Positions 1 to 7,602 of a stretch of DNA of 64,000 nt are shown here, piece by piece. Position numbers and translations under genes: made by a program. Source of the DNA: Devosia enhydra (GTDB taxonomy: Bacteria > Pseudomonadota > Alphaproteobacteria > Rhizobiales > Devosiaceae); the NCBI RefSeq assembly GCF_900119845.1, contig NZ_FPKU01000003.1:158145-222144 (forward strand). The letters run 5' to 3'. Within the stretch, counting starts at the first letter, position 1, and every line of letters begins with the position of its first letter. The notes beneath the pieces are model-generated. The model was not told the origin of the DNA, ran no database searches, and saw only the letters and a list, made by a program, of their open reading frames with translations.

Positions 1-1
1 C

Positions 2-583
2 TACCTGCCGACCTATCGCTGGGGCTCGGTCCAGGAGCCGATCTATGGCGCTCCCGATATCGAGAAGGCCAAGGCGCTGCTCGCGGAAGCCGGCTATCCC
101 GATGGTTTCGAGACCGAGTTGCTGGTGATTTCGACCTCCGCCTTCCAGGTGCGTTCGGCTGAGGTCGAGCAGTACCAGCTGGCCAATATCGGCATCACTG
201 TGAACCTGCGCCTGGCCGAGTCGACCGTCGCCAATGCCGCGCTCCGGGCCAACGACTTCGACATCTATCAGAGCGGCTTCTCGATGACGCTCGATCCGGA
301 TGAGCGCTTCTCCTCGGCCTTTGCCACCGGCGGCGGGCTCAATTACGGCAACTGGAGCGATCCGGAGTATGATGCCCTGATCGAAAAAGCCCGTACCGAG
401 CTCGATCGCGATGCGCGCGAAAAGCTCTACCAGGAAGCCGAAACCATCCTCGCGACACGCGGCCCTGTCGCGATGACCTGGGTGGGCGCGTCTTACGACA
501 TCCTGGCCAACAAGGTGATGGGCTATAATGGCGATGCCGGCCTGAGCTTCCGCCACTACCGCAACCTCTGGATCCAGCAGTAA
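2..583 (+). CDS. ABC transporter substrate-binding protein, family 5 (C-terminal part)
   Basis: The reading frame is open from base 2 to the TAA at 583, so the gene begins before the window and only about 193 C-terminal residues are present. The segment DIEKAKALLAEAGYPDGF is the typical lobe element of peptide/nickel-type (SBP_bac_5) binding proteins, and the end YRNLWIQQ resembles the family terminus. The mature protein would sit in the periplasm and deliver a peptide-like ligand to an ABC permease. The substrate cannot be deduced. A GC-rich hairpin follows, so this is the last gene of its operon. Confidence 0.85.
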   Translation, partial: YLPTYRWGSVQEPIYGAPDIEKAKALLAEAGYPDGFETELLVISTSAFQVRSAEVEQYQLANIGITVNLRLAESTVANAALRANDFDIYQSGFSMTLDPDERFSSAFATGGGLNYGNWSDPEYDALIEKARTELDRDAREKLYQEAETILATRGPVAMTWVGASYDILANKVMGYNGDAGLSFRHYRNLWIQQ

Positions 584-594
584 GGATCCCTGCG

Positions 595-618
595 CCCGGC
601 CGGTCAGTGCCGGCCGGG
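595..618 (+). terminator. Hairpin after the substrate-binding protein gene
   Basis: CCCGGCCGG and CCGGCCGGG form a perfect 9-bp stem around a 6-base loop, 12 bases after the stop codon at 583. There is no T-run, so termination efficiency is uncertain. No gene is seen between this hairpin and the end of the cold-shock gene at 858. Confidence 0.5.
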
Positions 619-800
619 TACCCGGTTTGGGGCGCAGTTCCCCGTCACCGCTCGCCCCACAAGGCTCAATATGGCAGGGCAAGCAACGCGAACGTTGTCG
701 TGCCCTCCTCCCCTATGCCGACGCCTGCGCCGTCTCAAAGACACGCTGAACGCACCAGGGGCGCTTCACACTCCGTACCGATAGACATCAGGCGATGGCC

Positions 801-833
801 CAAACAAAAAAGGCCGCCTCAAGGGCGACCTTC
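801..833 (-). terminator. Rho-independent terminator of the cold-shock gene
   Basis: Read on the minus strand, AAGGTCGCC pairs with GGCGGCCTT (one mismatch) across a short loop and is followed directly by a T-rich run (801-810). It lies about 25 bases beyond the stop codon of the csp gene. Confidence 0.75.
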
Positions 834-857
834 GTGTTCGACACTGAAGCGCGATTA

Positions 858-1073
858 TTACTTCTGCAGCATCAGGTTGACCGCGGACTCACGGCCATCA
901 CGACCGGTTTCAACTTCATACGAGAGCTTGTCATTCTCATAAAGACCGTCAACGCCCGAATTCTGCACTGCAGAAATGTGGACGAAATGGTCCTTGCCGC
1001 CGTTATCCGGCGAGATGAAGCCAAAGCCCTTGGTCGTGTTGAAGAACTTGACGGTGCCATTGATGGTGGACAT
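858..1073 (-). CDS. cspA: Cold-shock protein, CspA family
   Basis: This 71-residue protein is a single cold-shock (OB-fold) domain. It contains GTVKFFNTTKGFGFI (RNP1-type) and DHFVHISAV (RNP2-type), the nucleic-acid-binding motifs of the family. Such proteins bind single-stranded RNA and DNA as chaperones. The ATG at 1073 is preceded by AAGGA at a good distance. An upstream in-frame ATG at 1130 would add 19 residues unlike any Csp. The leader to the proposed promoter is about 150 bases, as is usual for csp mRNAs. The prophage inserted just upstream of the promoter and did not break the gene. Confidence 0.95.
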   Translation of the reverse strand: MSTINGTVKFFNTTKGFGFISPDNGGKDHFVHISAVQNSGVDGLYENDKLSYEVETGRDGRESAVNLMLQK

Positions 1074-1231
1074 TGTTTTTTCCTTAAAGCTCGGAGCCGA
1101 AGCAAAGCGAGCGTTTCTCTCCCGCATCATGCAAGGAGAGGCTAAAACGTTCGCAAAGTGGATCAGTGAGCCAAGGGCCGGTAAAACCGGGCAGCAGGCA
1201 GCCGACGTAAGCTGAAAACGTATGCTCCCCT

Positions 1232-1258
1232 AGTATAGGATCATGGTGCGGGACGCAA
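1232..1258 (-). promoter_or_regulatory. Candidate csp promoter
   Basis: On the minus strand TTGCGT (1253-1258) is followed by TATACT (1232-1237), with a 15-base spacer that is shorter than ideal. The predicted transcript would have a leader of roughly 150 bases. The prophage boundary at 1292/1293 lies about 35 bases upstream, so insertion may have removed upstream control elements. Confidence 0.35.
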
Positions 1259-1287
1259 GTGCCGATCATTTCGATGCTCCGACGGCC

Positions 1288-1292
1288 GAAAG
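1288..1292. repeat. Left 5-bp target-site duplication (GAAAG)
   Basis: GAAAG stands immediately before the terminal TG of the prophage and recurs immediately after the terminal CA at 42214-42218. A 5-bp duplication is what Mu-type transposition leaves. Confidence 0.9.
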
Positions 1293-1421
1293 TGTAACGC
1301 GACAGAACGAGTGGCATCTCTGGGATTAGGTGGGATCACCCGGGATGTGGCGAGAAACCCCGGGCATTCCGTGGGTTTCGGCGGGCCAGCTGCCTGACTG
1401 ACCGCGACACTTCAGTTGGCG
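1293..1421. repeat. Left prophage end (attL) with candidate transposase-binding sites
   Basis: The terminal site (1293-1316) begins TGTAACGCGACAG and ends GTGGCA. A second related 22-bp site lies at 1400-1421 and ends in TTGGCG; it shares 15 of 22 positions with the outer right-end site. Their offsets from the end (about 3-24 and 108-129) resemble the L1 and L2 spacing of Mu. No gene is seen from 1074 to 1426; this stretch holds the csp leader, its promoter and this end. Confidence 0.75.
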
Positions 1422-1426
1422 GGCGC

Positions 1427-1876
1427 TTAGCCCGGGCCGGACCTGCTCATGAGGTGCTCGAGCAGCATCGCTTCGATCGAGCCTGGCCTAGCGAGGATCA
1501 GCGATGATGCGTCCACGGGGGCCGCGAGACCGGTCTCCGTGGGGAGCGCGCAGAGGACCTCGGATCGGATAGGCACGCCGAACGCATTGAGCGCCTCGTA
1601 CCTCACGCGTGCGATGAACGCCACAGGCCGAAGAATGCCGGCCGCATAGGCGGCATCGACCGCAGCCACCGAAAGCCGATTGTGCAAATCGAGCGAAAGC
1701 CAATCATCCGCGGTTAGCGGCACCGCTCGCTCGTCGAATGCGACCAGCCTGAATGTCGACGGTGCGGTCAGTTGCTCTATGATTGCGGCTTCACATTCTG
1801 CAGCAAGCTCGGACGCGTTGCTGGCAGTTGTCGCCACAACGATCATCGCCATTCCCAGCAGACTTCGCAGAACCAA
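1427..1876 (-). CDS. Predicted secreted protein of the lysogenic region
   Basis: About 149 residues, not recognised. It lies directly downstream of the repressor and is probably co-transcribed with it. I place the start at the TTG at 1876 because GAGGGGG precedes it by a few bases. This gives a signal peptide: a basic start, the core LLGMAMIVVA and a plausible cleavage site at SNAS. A TTG at 1909 is possible but would put 11 odd residues before the signal. The mature part has two cysteines (AAEC and VLCAL). Expression with the repressor would make it a lysogenic-conversion gene; superinfection exclusion is one possibility, not shown. Confidence 0.6.
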   Translation of the reverse strand: MVLRSLLGMAMIVVATTASNASELAAECEAAIIEQLTAPSTFRLVAFDERAVPLTADDWLSLDLHNRLSVAAVDAAYAAGILRPVAFIARVRYEALNAFGVPIRSEVLCALPTETGLAAPVDASSLILARPGSIEAMLLEHLMSRSGPG

Positions 1877-1909
1877 GGCCACCCCCTCACAAATTAAGTG
1901 TGCCGGCAA

Positions 1910-2623
1910 TCATATCGTGCGACCCACCCAGAATACTCTGCCGGCGATCATCAGCTTGTCAAAGTCGGGCTGCCGGACTTTCTGGACTGGGTAGATCGGA
2001 TTGTCTGAAATGAGATCGAAAGTGGCGTCGACGTTGCGGCTTACGCGCTTCACGAGCACCTCACCGTCCAGGACGATGACATAAATATAGCCAGAGACTA
2101 TCGGCTGGTCGAGCCTGCGGTCTACAAGCATCATGGCGCCATCGGGGATGGTGGGATGCATGCTGTCGCCCTTTGCCGAGAGCAGGCCGGCCTGATTGGG
2201 ATCAAGGCCCATATCGCGTAGCCAGTCGCGCCGGAACGCGATCCGCTCGATCTCGACCTCCTCATGGGCGACGAGCCCAGAACCCGCAGATGCGGACACG
2301 CTGTAGCGCGGCAGCAGCGCAAACTCCGGAAGCGCCGCCTCTACGTCGGCATCTGATGCTGCAAGAGCGCGAGGATGCTCAGCGCCGGTCAACAGCCAGT
2401 CGAGCGTTACTCCAGCTGCAGCGGCGATGCCCGCAAGGCCGAAAAACGTCGGCTTCGTCTTGCCATCTCGCCATTTCCCGATCGTCTCATCGGTAACCCC
2501 GGCCAGCTCGCCGGCAATAGCTAGCCCCCCGACTCGCGCAACGAGATCCTGGAAGCGCTGCTGAAACCCGGCGTTGTGTGCCGGTCCCGAAGGTGGAAGC
2601 GGGTTCCCAGTTGCGGTCGTCAT
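1910..2623 (-). CDS. Prophage repressor, XRE HTH plus LexA-like S24 peptidase
   Basis: This is the master lysogeny repressor, the functional counterpart of Mu c. The N-terminal third has a helix-turn-helix (LAIAGELAGVTDETIGKW). The C-terminal half is an S24 serine peptidase with the nucleophile in GDSMHPTIPDG (Ser154 counted from the ATG at 2623) and the lysine in GEVLVKRVSR (Lys192). This dyad allows RecA-stimulated self-cleavage, so SOS induction is predicted; Mu c itself lacks this domain. An in-frame GTG at 2635 is an alternative start, but AGGTG suits the ATG better. The gene is divergent from ner, and the space between holds an operator array. Confidence 0.93.
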   Translation of the reverse strand: MTTATGNPLPPSGPAHNAGFQQRFQDLVARVGGLAIAGELAGVTDETIGKWRDGKTKPTFFGLAGIAAAAGVTLDWLLTGAEHPRALAASDADVEAALPEFALLPRYSVSASAGSGLVAHEEVEIERIAFRRDWLRDMGLDPNQAGLLSAKGDSMHPTIPDGAMMLVDRRLDQPIVSGYIYVIVLDGEVLVKRVSRNVDATFDLISDNPIYPVQKVRQPDFDKLMIAGRVFWVGRTI

Positions 2624-2626
2624 AGC

Positions 2627-2640
2627 GTTAGGCACCTAAC
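2627..2640. promoter_or_regulatory. 14-bp palindrome at the repressor start
   Basis: GTTAGG-CA-CCTAAC is a perfect 6-bp inverted repeat that overlaps the start region of the repressor gene. It could be an operator for Ner or the repressor, or part of the leader. It does not match the four 17-bp repeats next to it. Confidence 0.4.
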
Positions 2641-2650
2641 ACATTGGTAG

Positions 2651-2738
2651 ACCGACGTTTCTCGATATTTAACGATAAAACTCGCTCATTCAAACTTGGA
2701 ACGAGATTTCTCGGTTGTTGAATCGATAAAAATCGGTT
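2651..2738. promoter_or_regulatory. Operator array of four 17-bp repeats between repressor and ner
   Basis: Four related 17-mers lie at 2651 (ACCGACGTTTCTCGATA), 2671 (AACGATAAAACTCGCTC), 2700 (AACGAGATTTCTCGGTT) and 2722 (ATCGATAAAAATCGGTT). Each has CGA and TCG half-sites around an A/T core, as expected for a dimeric HTH repressor. The last copy fills the 17-base spacer between a possible -35 TTGTTG (2715-2720) and -10 TACGTT (2738-2743) for the rightward early promoter, so binding there would block ner and the transposition genes. Confidence 0.65.
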
Positions 2739-2814
2739 ACGTTTGTGCTCATATTCGTGTTTCGAGTGTGCACCAACCGGCCACTGATCCTGGCCGGCTG
2801 ATACGGGGACAAGC

Positions 2815-3126
2815 ATGACCAAGACGCAGGCGGTCGTTTGGGACCGGCATGCCATCAAGGCCGAGATAGGTCGGAAGGGCCTGACGCAGACGGCCATCGC
2901 GCAAGCTGCCGGGCTTGAGCCCAGCGCCGTGCGTCATGGACTGCGCGGCGGCAATCGCAAGGGCGCGGAAGCCATCGCTAAAGCGCTTGGTCTGCCGTTC
3001 CGGACGCTGTTTCCCGACAGCTATCTGCGCGGCCTTTCCAACGAGAGCGACTTTAGCCTCAAGGCTCCCCGCTCCACCAGTCAAAAGCGTCACATTCGTG
3101 ATGACGCCCGGAGTGCCCGGAGATGA
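2815..3126 (+). CDS. ner: Ner-like winged-helix early regulator
   Basis: 103 residues with the Ner/Nlp pattern: an N-terminal tryptophan, LTQTAIAQAAGLEPSAVRHG as the helix-turn-helix, then AEAIAKALGLPFRTLFPDSY. The FPDSY end matches the (W/F)PSRY-type signature of the family. In Mu, Ner is the first early gene product and turns down both the early and repressor promoters during lytic growth. It is the first rightward gene, and its end overlaps the next small gene by ATGA. Confidence 0.88.
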   Translation: MTKTQAVVWDRHAIKAEIGRKGLTQTAIAQAAGLEPSAVRHGLRGGNRKGAEAIAKALGLPFRTLFPDSYLRGLSNESDFSLKAPRSTSQKRHIRDDARSARR

Positions 3127-3260
3127 GCGCGCGGTCAGCAACCTGGCGGCGCGCTGACAGCCGCGCCACTCGCTTCGACCCGATCAGCCTGATCGCCTAC
3201 GCGGCTGGAGGACTGGTCATCCTCGGCACCTGCGCCCTCACCCTGGGGGTGATGTCGTGA
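3123..3260 (+). CDS. Small single-span membrane protein
   Basis: 45 residues, starting in an ATGA overlap with ner and ending in a GTGA overlap with the ParB-like gene. Such tight coupling supports real translation. A basic N-terminus (WRRADSRATR) is followed by one hydrophobic span (LIAYAAGGLVILGTCALTLG), predicting an inner-membrane protein with its N-terminus inside. No family is recognised. Its early-operon position suggests a host-takeover or exclusion role, but nothing in the sequence proves this. Confidence 0.6.
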   Translation: MSARSATWRRADSRATRFDPISLIAYAAGGLVILGTCALTLGVMS

Positions 3261-4156
3261 GCCGTGCACCTCTTCTTGCTCATCCTATTCACCAGGACCC
3301 AAACGTGACCGAATCCCATCTCGCCGAACATCGCGCGGTGAAGATCGCCCTGATTGATGTGCCCTCCGGACGTCGCGCACTGGACCCCAATTGGGTCGAG
3401 GCGCTTGCCGAGGACTTCAAGGCTCGCGGCCAGCGCACTCCGATCGAGCTGCTACAGACAGGGGAGCGCTATCGCCTCGTCACTGGCGGCCACCGGCTTG
3501 CCGCACGGCTTCGCAATGGCGACGTGACCATCGACGCGATCGTCAAGCAGTGGGCGGACTTTGCCAGCGAGGCCGAGGTCAAGCTGGCGGAGATCGTCGA
3601 AAACTTCATGCGCCGCGAACTGTCGGTGCTCGATCGGGCTTTCGATGTGGCAGCTTGGCGCGAGCTGTTCGAGGCGGTCAAGGGGACGGTCCAGCGCGGC
3701 GGCGACCGGAAGTCATCAAAGTTCAAATCTGCAACTTTGATCGGCGACGACGCGATGGAGTTGGCCAGCGACAGGTTCGCGGCCAATTTCACCGTCGCGG
3801 CTCAGAAGGCTCTGGGGCTTTCCCGCGATGCGGTCTTCCGCGCACTCAAGATCGCGCGCATCGGCGAAAGCATCCGGCAGCGCATTGCCCTCCACCCGAT
3901 CGCGGACAATCAGAGCGAACTGCTCAGTCTGGTCGCGGAGACGCCCGCGCGGCAGAACGCCATCGTCGACCGGCTACTCGCCGGGGCCGTCAGTGTTTCG
4001 GACGCGATCGCCATTCTCGACAATCTGCCAACGCCGGCGCCCCGCATGCCCTGGGAGCGGATGAGCGAGGGCTTCTCCAGGCTCAAGCCGGCCGAACAGG
4101 AGCGTTTCTTCGAGGCCCATGAGGACGCGATCCGGCTCTGGATGGCGAGCCGCTAA
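3257..4156 (+). CDS. ParB/Spo0J N-terminal domain protein
   Basis: 299 residues from a GTG start coupled to the small gene before it. The N-terminal 110 residues form a ParB-like nuclease/CTPase fold, with LVTGGHRLAARL as the characteristic GxxR-type motif. The middle contains RGGDRKSSKF and a helical segment (QKALGLSRDAVFRALKIARI) that looks like the ParB HTH. Similar proteins occur in Mu-like phages of alphaproteobacteria just before the transposase. There is no parA partner, so plasmid-style segregation is unlikely. A role in DNA binding during transposition or early regulation is inferred. Confidence 0.8.
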   Translation: MSRAPLLAHPIHQDPNVTESHLAEHRAVKIALIDVPSGRRALDPNWVEALAEDFKARGQRTPIELLQTGERYRLVTGGHRLAARLRNGDVTIDAIVKQWADFASEAEVKLAEIVENFMRRELSVLDRAFDVAAWRELFEAVKGTVQRGGDRKSSKFKSATLIGDDAMELASDRFAANFTVAAQKALGLSRDAVFRALKIARIGESIRQRIALHPIADNQSELLSLVAETPARQNAIVDRLLAGAVSVSDAIAILDNLPTPAPRMPWERMSEGFSRLKPAEQERFFEAHEDAIRLWMASR

Positions 4157-4159
4157 GTC

Positions 4160-4624
4160 ATGGCCACTCGCGACCACCGCACCGCTGACCTGCTGTCCTG
4201 GGAACCTCCCCAGGTCGCTGTGGGGTATGGGCCGGATGTCGCTGGGCGTGGGAAGCTGGAAAACCAGATCGCTCGCCTGCTGGCCCGCGCCTTGCGAGAC
4301 GTTCGCGAGGACAAGGGCCTCACCCGGGCCGACGTTGCGGCTCTCATGGCGCGCGAGCTGCAGAGAGCAGTCAGCGAGGACCAGCTCGACAAGTGGACCT
4401 CGGAAGCCAGTACCGGGCACCGCATTCCCCTAGACGCTTTCGCCGCCCTGGTGGTCGTCACCGGCGTGGAGGATCTGCTGGCATTCATCCCCGCGATGCT
4501 CGGCTTCGCGGTGGTACCGCGCAAGTACGCGGAAATCATCGAAATGCACCTGATCGAAGAAAAAGAGCGGGAGCTGGCGGACGCGAAAGCGCGCCTGCAG
4601 GCCCGACTGAGGAGCCGGGCATGA
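4160..4624 (+). CDS. Predicted HTH early protein upstream of the transposase
   Basis: 154 residues, not assigned to a named family. The stretch ALRDVREDKGLTRADVAALM looks like the start of an XRE-type helix-turn-helix, and the segment to DKWTSEASTG could complete a DNA-binding domain. The last 35 residues are highly charged and helical (EEKERELADAKARLQ), probably a coiled coil. It overlaps the transposase start by ATGA, so the two are translationally coupled. A role as accessory factor or early regulator is inferred from position. Confidence 0.7.
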   Translation: MATRDHRTADLLSWEPPQVAVGYGPDVAGRGKLENQIARLLARALRDVREDKGLTRADVAALMARELQRAVSEDQLDKWTSEASTGHRIPLDAFAALVVVTGVEDLLAFIPAMLGFAVVPRKYAEIIEMHLIEEKERELADAKARLQARLRSRA

Positions 4625-6801
4625 AGGAATGGCTGACAGCGCGGGAAATAGCCGATGCCCAGCTGCGGGATGTGCCCAACACTACGCGCGGCGTAGCCAT
4701 CATGGCTGAACGGGAGCGCTGGGACGAGCATCCAACCTTCGCCAGGCGCCGCCAGGGACGGGGCGGTGGCATGGAGTACAATTACCGCATTCTCCCGACC
4801 TTGGCTCAGCTGGCGTGGTTCCAGCGCCATGATCGGGTGGCAGCGGCCGAACCGTCGACGGCTAAGGCAAACCTGCCCCCTGCAGGCGCCGGGACGCAGC
4901 GGGCCCAGCGAGAGCGCGACGCGCGGCTAGCAATTCTGGCGGCCTTTGAACGCTTCTCGAGAGGGTTGCGGCCGAACAAGACAGCTCGGTTGAAGCTCTT
5001 CTGCGACAAATACAATCTCGGCACTCTGGCGATCGACGCGTGGATTAAGGACACGGTGCCGGTCCTCTCCATGCGCTCACTCGACCGTTGGGCCGCCAAG
5101 GCCAAAGCTGGCGATGCAATCGGCCACGATCCGAGCCTCAGCCGCAAGGGCACCAGCATACTTGAAAGGGCCAATGGGGGGCGCGTCATTGAGTGGATGC
5201 TGGCGCTCATTGCCTTCGAGCCGCACCTCAAGGCGGAAGCGATCCAGACCCAGTGTAGGCACAAGTTCGGCGACACACTCGAGCTGGCAGGCAATGCCGT
5301 GCCGATGCCCAATGTCAGGGCCTTTCAACGGGCGTTGAAAGCCCTTAAGGCCGACCCCGAAAAGCAGCTCATCCTCACCAAGATCACCAACCCGGACCGG
5401 TTCCGTTCGGCCATGCGGCCTTCGGGGACGGGAATGCTCGCCCATATCCACGAGCCCAATGCCCTCTGGATGGTCGACGCCTCGCCGATGGATGCTCTCT
5501 GCATCGACGGCCGGCACTCGATCTATGCCTGCATCGACGTTGCAACCCGGCGCCTCGCCATAACAGTATCGCGCACCCCTCGCGCGTCGGCCGTCGCGCT
5601 GCTTGTGCGCAAAGCTGCTCTGGCCTGGGGCGTGCCCCGGCAGATCCGCACCGACAATGGCTCGGACTTCGTCGCCCGCGATACCAAGCGGCTTCTGGCA
5701 GCACTCAATATCGAGATTGAGGTGTGCCCGCCCTATGCGCCAGAGCACAAGGCGCATGTCGAGCGCGCGATCAAGACGTTTCAGCACATGGTGGGGCCCG
5801 AGTTGCCGGGCTTCATTGGGCACAACGTCACAGACCGAAAAGCAATCGAGGAACGGCGCAGCTTCGCCAGCCGCCTTGGCGAAGACGACGCCAAACTGTT
5901 TTCGGTTCGCCTGACTGCAGCCGAGCTGCAGCGCTACATCGATCAATGGATCGAGGTGGTCTACCAGCACCGCGCCCACAGCGGCCTCAAGGGCCAGACG
6001 CCGGCCCTGGCTGCAGCAAGTGCCCCGAATTACGTGCCGCGCATGGTGGACGAGCGGGCGTTCGATCTGCTGCTCATGCCGGTCGCTGGTGGCAGCGGAA
6101 ACGGCCTGCGCAAGGTTGGCAAGCAGGGCATCCGCGTCGACCACTTCCACTATGCTCACCCGTCTCTGGCAGGCGATCTCAACGTCCTGGTGAGGATGGA
6201 CCCGCTCGACCTGGGCAAGGTCTATGTGTTTGCCGCGGACGGCGGGTCGTTCCTTTGCGAGGCGATCTGCCCCGAACTGGCAGGCATTGATCCTGCCGCA
6301 TTCCACCAAGCGCGCCGAGAAATCCTCTCGGAACGCCTCGCCAATGCCACCAAAGGCATCCGCGCGGACATGCGCGAGATCGGCCTCGAGACCCTGATCG
6401 CCAAGACGCTGCAGGTGAAGGCCCGGGACATCCCGAATGTGGTCCCTCTGCCGCGGCGGTCCGTGGAACACACCACACCCCAGATCGATGCCGCGATCGC
6501 CGCCATGTCGCCTGCAGCGCCAGTGCCGCTCTCGGACGATGTCTCGGCCATGCACCAGGCGCTTCTAGCCGAGCTCGATCCTGCGCAGCCCGAGCCCGCA
6601 AACAGCAATGTGACGCCCCTGCGCCGCGCGCTCACGCCGGCGCAACTCTTCCGCAAGGCGCTGGGAGTCGAGGAGCAATTGGCTGCTGGGCAACAGGTGC
6701 CGCCCGAAGACCTGATCTGGTTCGGCGGCTTCAAGCAGAGCGCCGACTACCAGACCATGAAGATGATGCACGAGGAGTTCGGGGACCAGGCGCTGCGCTG
6801 A
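4621..6801 (+). CDS. Mu-type DDE transposase (MuA homologue)
   Basis: 726 residues from the ATG in the ATGA overlap. The N-terminus (EWLTAREIADAQL ... GGMEYNYRILP) is the Mu-type DNA-binding domain that recognises the prophage ends. The catalytic integrase core has D286 (MVDAS), D345 (RTDNGSDF) and E381 (HVERAIKTF); the last two are 35 residues apart, as in DD35E enzymes. A beta-barrel-like region and a C-terminal MuB/ClpX-interacting tail follow. It cuts the prophage 3' ends and joins them to target DNA for integration and replicative transposition. All catalytic residues are present. The longer open frame upstream overlaps the preceding gene and is not used. Confidence 0.95.
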   Translation: MKEWLTAREIADAQLRDVPNTTRGVAIMAERERWDEHPTFARRRQGRGGGMEYNYRILPTLAQLAWFQRHDRVAAAEPSTAKANLPPAGAGTQRAQRERDARLAILAAFERFSRGLRPNKTARLKLFCDKYNLGTLAIDAWIKDTVPVLSMRSLDRWAAKAKAGDAIGHDPSLSRKGTSILERANGGRVIEWMLALIAFEPHLKAEAIQTQCRHKFGDTLELAGNAVPMPNVRAFQRALKALKADPEKQLILTKITNPDRFRSAMRPSGTGMLAHIHEPNALWMVDASPMDALCIDGRHSIYACIDVATRRLAITVSRTPRASAVALLVRKAALAWGVPRQIRTDNGSDFVARDTKRLLAALNIEIEVCPPYAPEHKAHVERAIKTFQHMVGPELPGFIGHNVTDRKAIEERRSFASRLGEDDAKLFSVRLTAAELQRYIDQWIEVVYQHRAHSGLKGQTPALAAASAPNYVPRMVDERAFDLLLMPVAGGSGNGLRKVGKQGIRVDHFHYAHPSLAGDLNVLVRMDPLDLGKVYVFAADGGSFLCEAICPELAGIDPAAFHQARREILSERLANATKGIRADMREIGLETLIAKTLQVKARDIPNVVPLPRRSVEHTTPQIDAAIAAMSPAAPVPLSDDVSAMHQALLAELDPAQPEPANSNVTPLRRALTPAQLFRKALGVEEQLAAGQQVPPEDLIWFGGFKQSADYQTMKMMHEEFGDQALR

Positions 6802-6815
6802 TCCCGAAAAGAATA

Positions 6816-6837
6816 GGCCCCGGCTGGCACCGGGGCC
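6816..6837 (+). other. Hairpin between the transposase and ATPase genes
   Basis: GGCCCCGG and CCGGGGCC form a perfect 8-bp stem with a 6-base loop in the 60-base gap after the transposase stop. No T-run follows. It could lower expression of the downstream genes or protect the transposase mRNA end. GAAGGA at the far side is the ribosome site of the next gene. Confidence 0.45.
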
Positions 6838-6861
6838 CGGACGACAACGAAGGATTTTTAG

Positions 6862-7602
6862 ATGACCCCAAAGCCCACTCTCGTCAAGACTGGCTCTACA
6901 GCGCCTCTGAAGAATGTCGCTGCCTGTCTCGACGTTGCTAACCGCATCATCGCCCGGCCACCCGGCGTCGATGGCCTGGGCGTATTCTTCGGCCCCTCGG
7001 GCTACGGGAAGTCGAAGGCCAGCCTGTTCCTTCAGAACAAGCTCGACGCGATCTATGTCGAGGTCTTCGACTTCTGGACCCGCAAGCTCTTCGTCGAGGC
7101 GCTGCTTGCCGAGCTCGAGGTCGCGCCGCGGGGCACTATCGGCGCGATGATGCAACAGGCCATCCGGCTGCTGAAAGATGCTCCCAACCGCCTGCTGATC
7201 ATCGATGAAGCCGACAAGCTCGTCGACAAGAACATGATTGAGCTCGTCCGCGACATCTACAAGGGCGCAAAGATCCCGGTGCTGCTCGTCGGTGAAGAGC
7301 GCCTGCCCGAAAAGCTGGCGCAATACGAACGGTGCGAAAACAGGGTCACCGCCTTCGGCATGGCTAATCCGTGCGATGTCGGCGACGCGAGAGTTTTGGG
7401 GCAGCTCTACCAGCCCCAGCTCGAGATCGCTGATGACCTCCTGGGTCATATCGTCAGCGAGACACGGGGAGTGGCCAGCCGGATCGTTACGACGCTTGCC
7501 GAGGTGGGGCAGTTCTGCCGCACCCATGGGCATACGGCAATCGACAAGAGCGCCTATTCCGGCGCCGTCTTCACGGGGCGCCCGCCCCGGAGGGGGCGCT
7601 GA
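6862..7602 (+). CDS. MuB/TniB-like AAA+ ATPase, target-DNA selector
   Basis: 246 residues with Walker A FGPSGYGKS (43-51) and Walker B LLIIDEADKL (D115, E116), followed by sensor-type segments. In Mu, MuB binds target DNA, activates the transposase and gives target immunity. This protein is shorter than MuB (about 310 residues) and lacks an obvious N-terminal HTH, as in several MuB-like ATPases of other transposable phages. The start has a GAAGGA site. Its end overlaps the next start (TGATG). Confidence 0.9.
   Translation: MTPKPTLVKTGSTAPLKNVAACLDVANRIIARPPGVDGLGVFFGPSGYGKSKASLFLQNKLDAIYVEVFDFWTRKLFVEALLAELEVAPRGTIGAMMQQAIRLLKDAPNRLLIIDEADKLVDKNMIELVRDIYKGAKIPVLLVGEERLPEKLAQYERCENRVTAFGMANPCDVGDARVLGQLYQPQLEIADDLLGHIVSETRGVASRIVTTLAEVGQFCRTHGHTAIDKSAYSGAVFTGRPPRRGR

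Noticed and set aside
1400-1421. The TG at 1399 as the left prophage terminus
   Set aside because: Its flanking 5 bases (CTGAC) do not match the right flank. The TG at 1293 gives both the GAAAG duplication and a better inverted-repeat match. This site is better read as an internal transposase site.
4393-4620. An N-terminal extension of the transposase from 4393
   Set aside because: It overlaps the upstream gene in another frame, and the Mu DNA-binding domain begins directly after the ATG at 4621.
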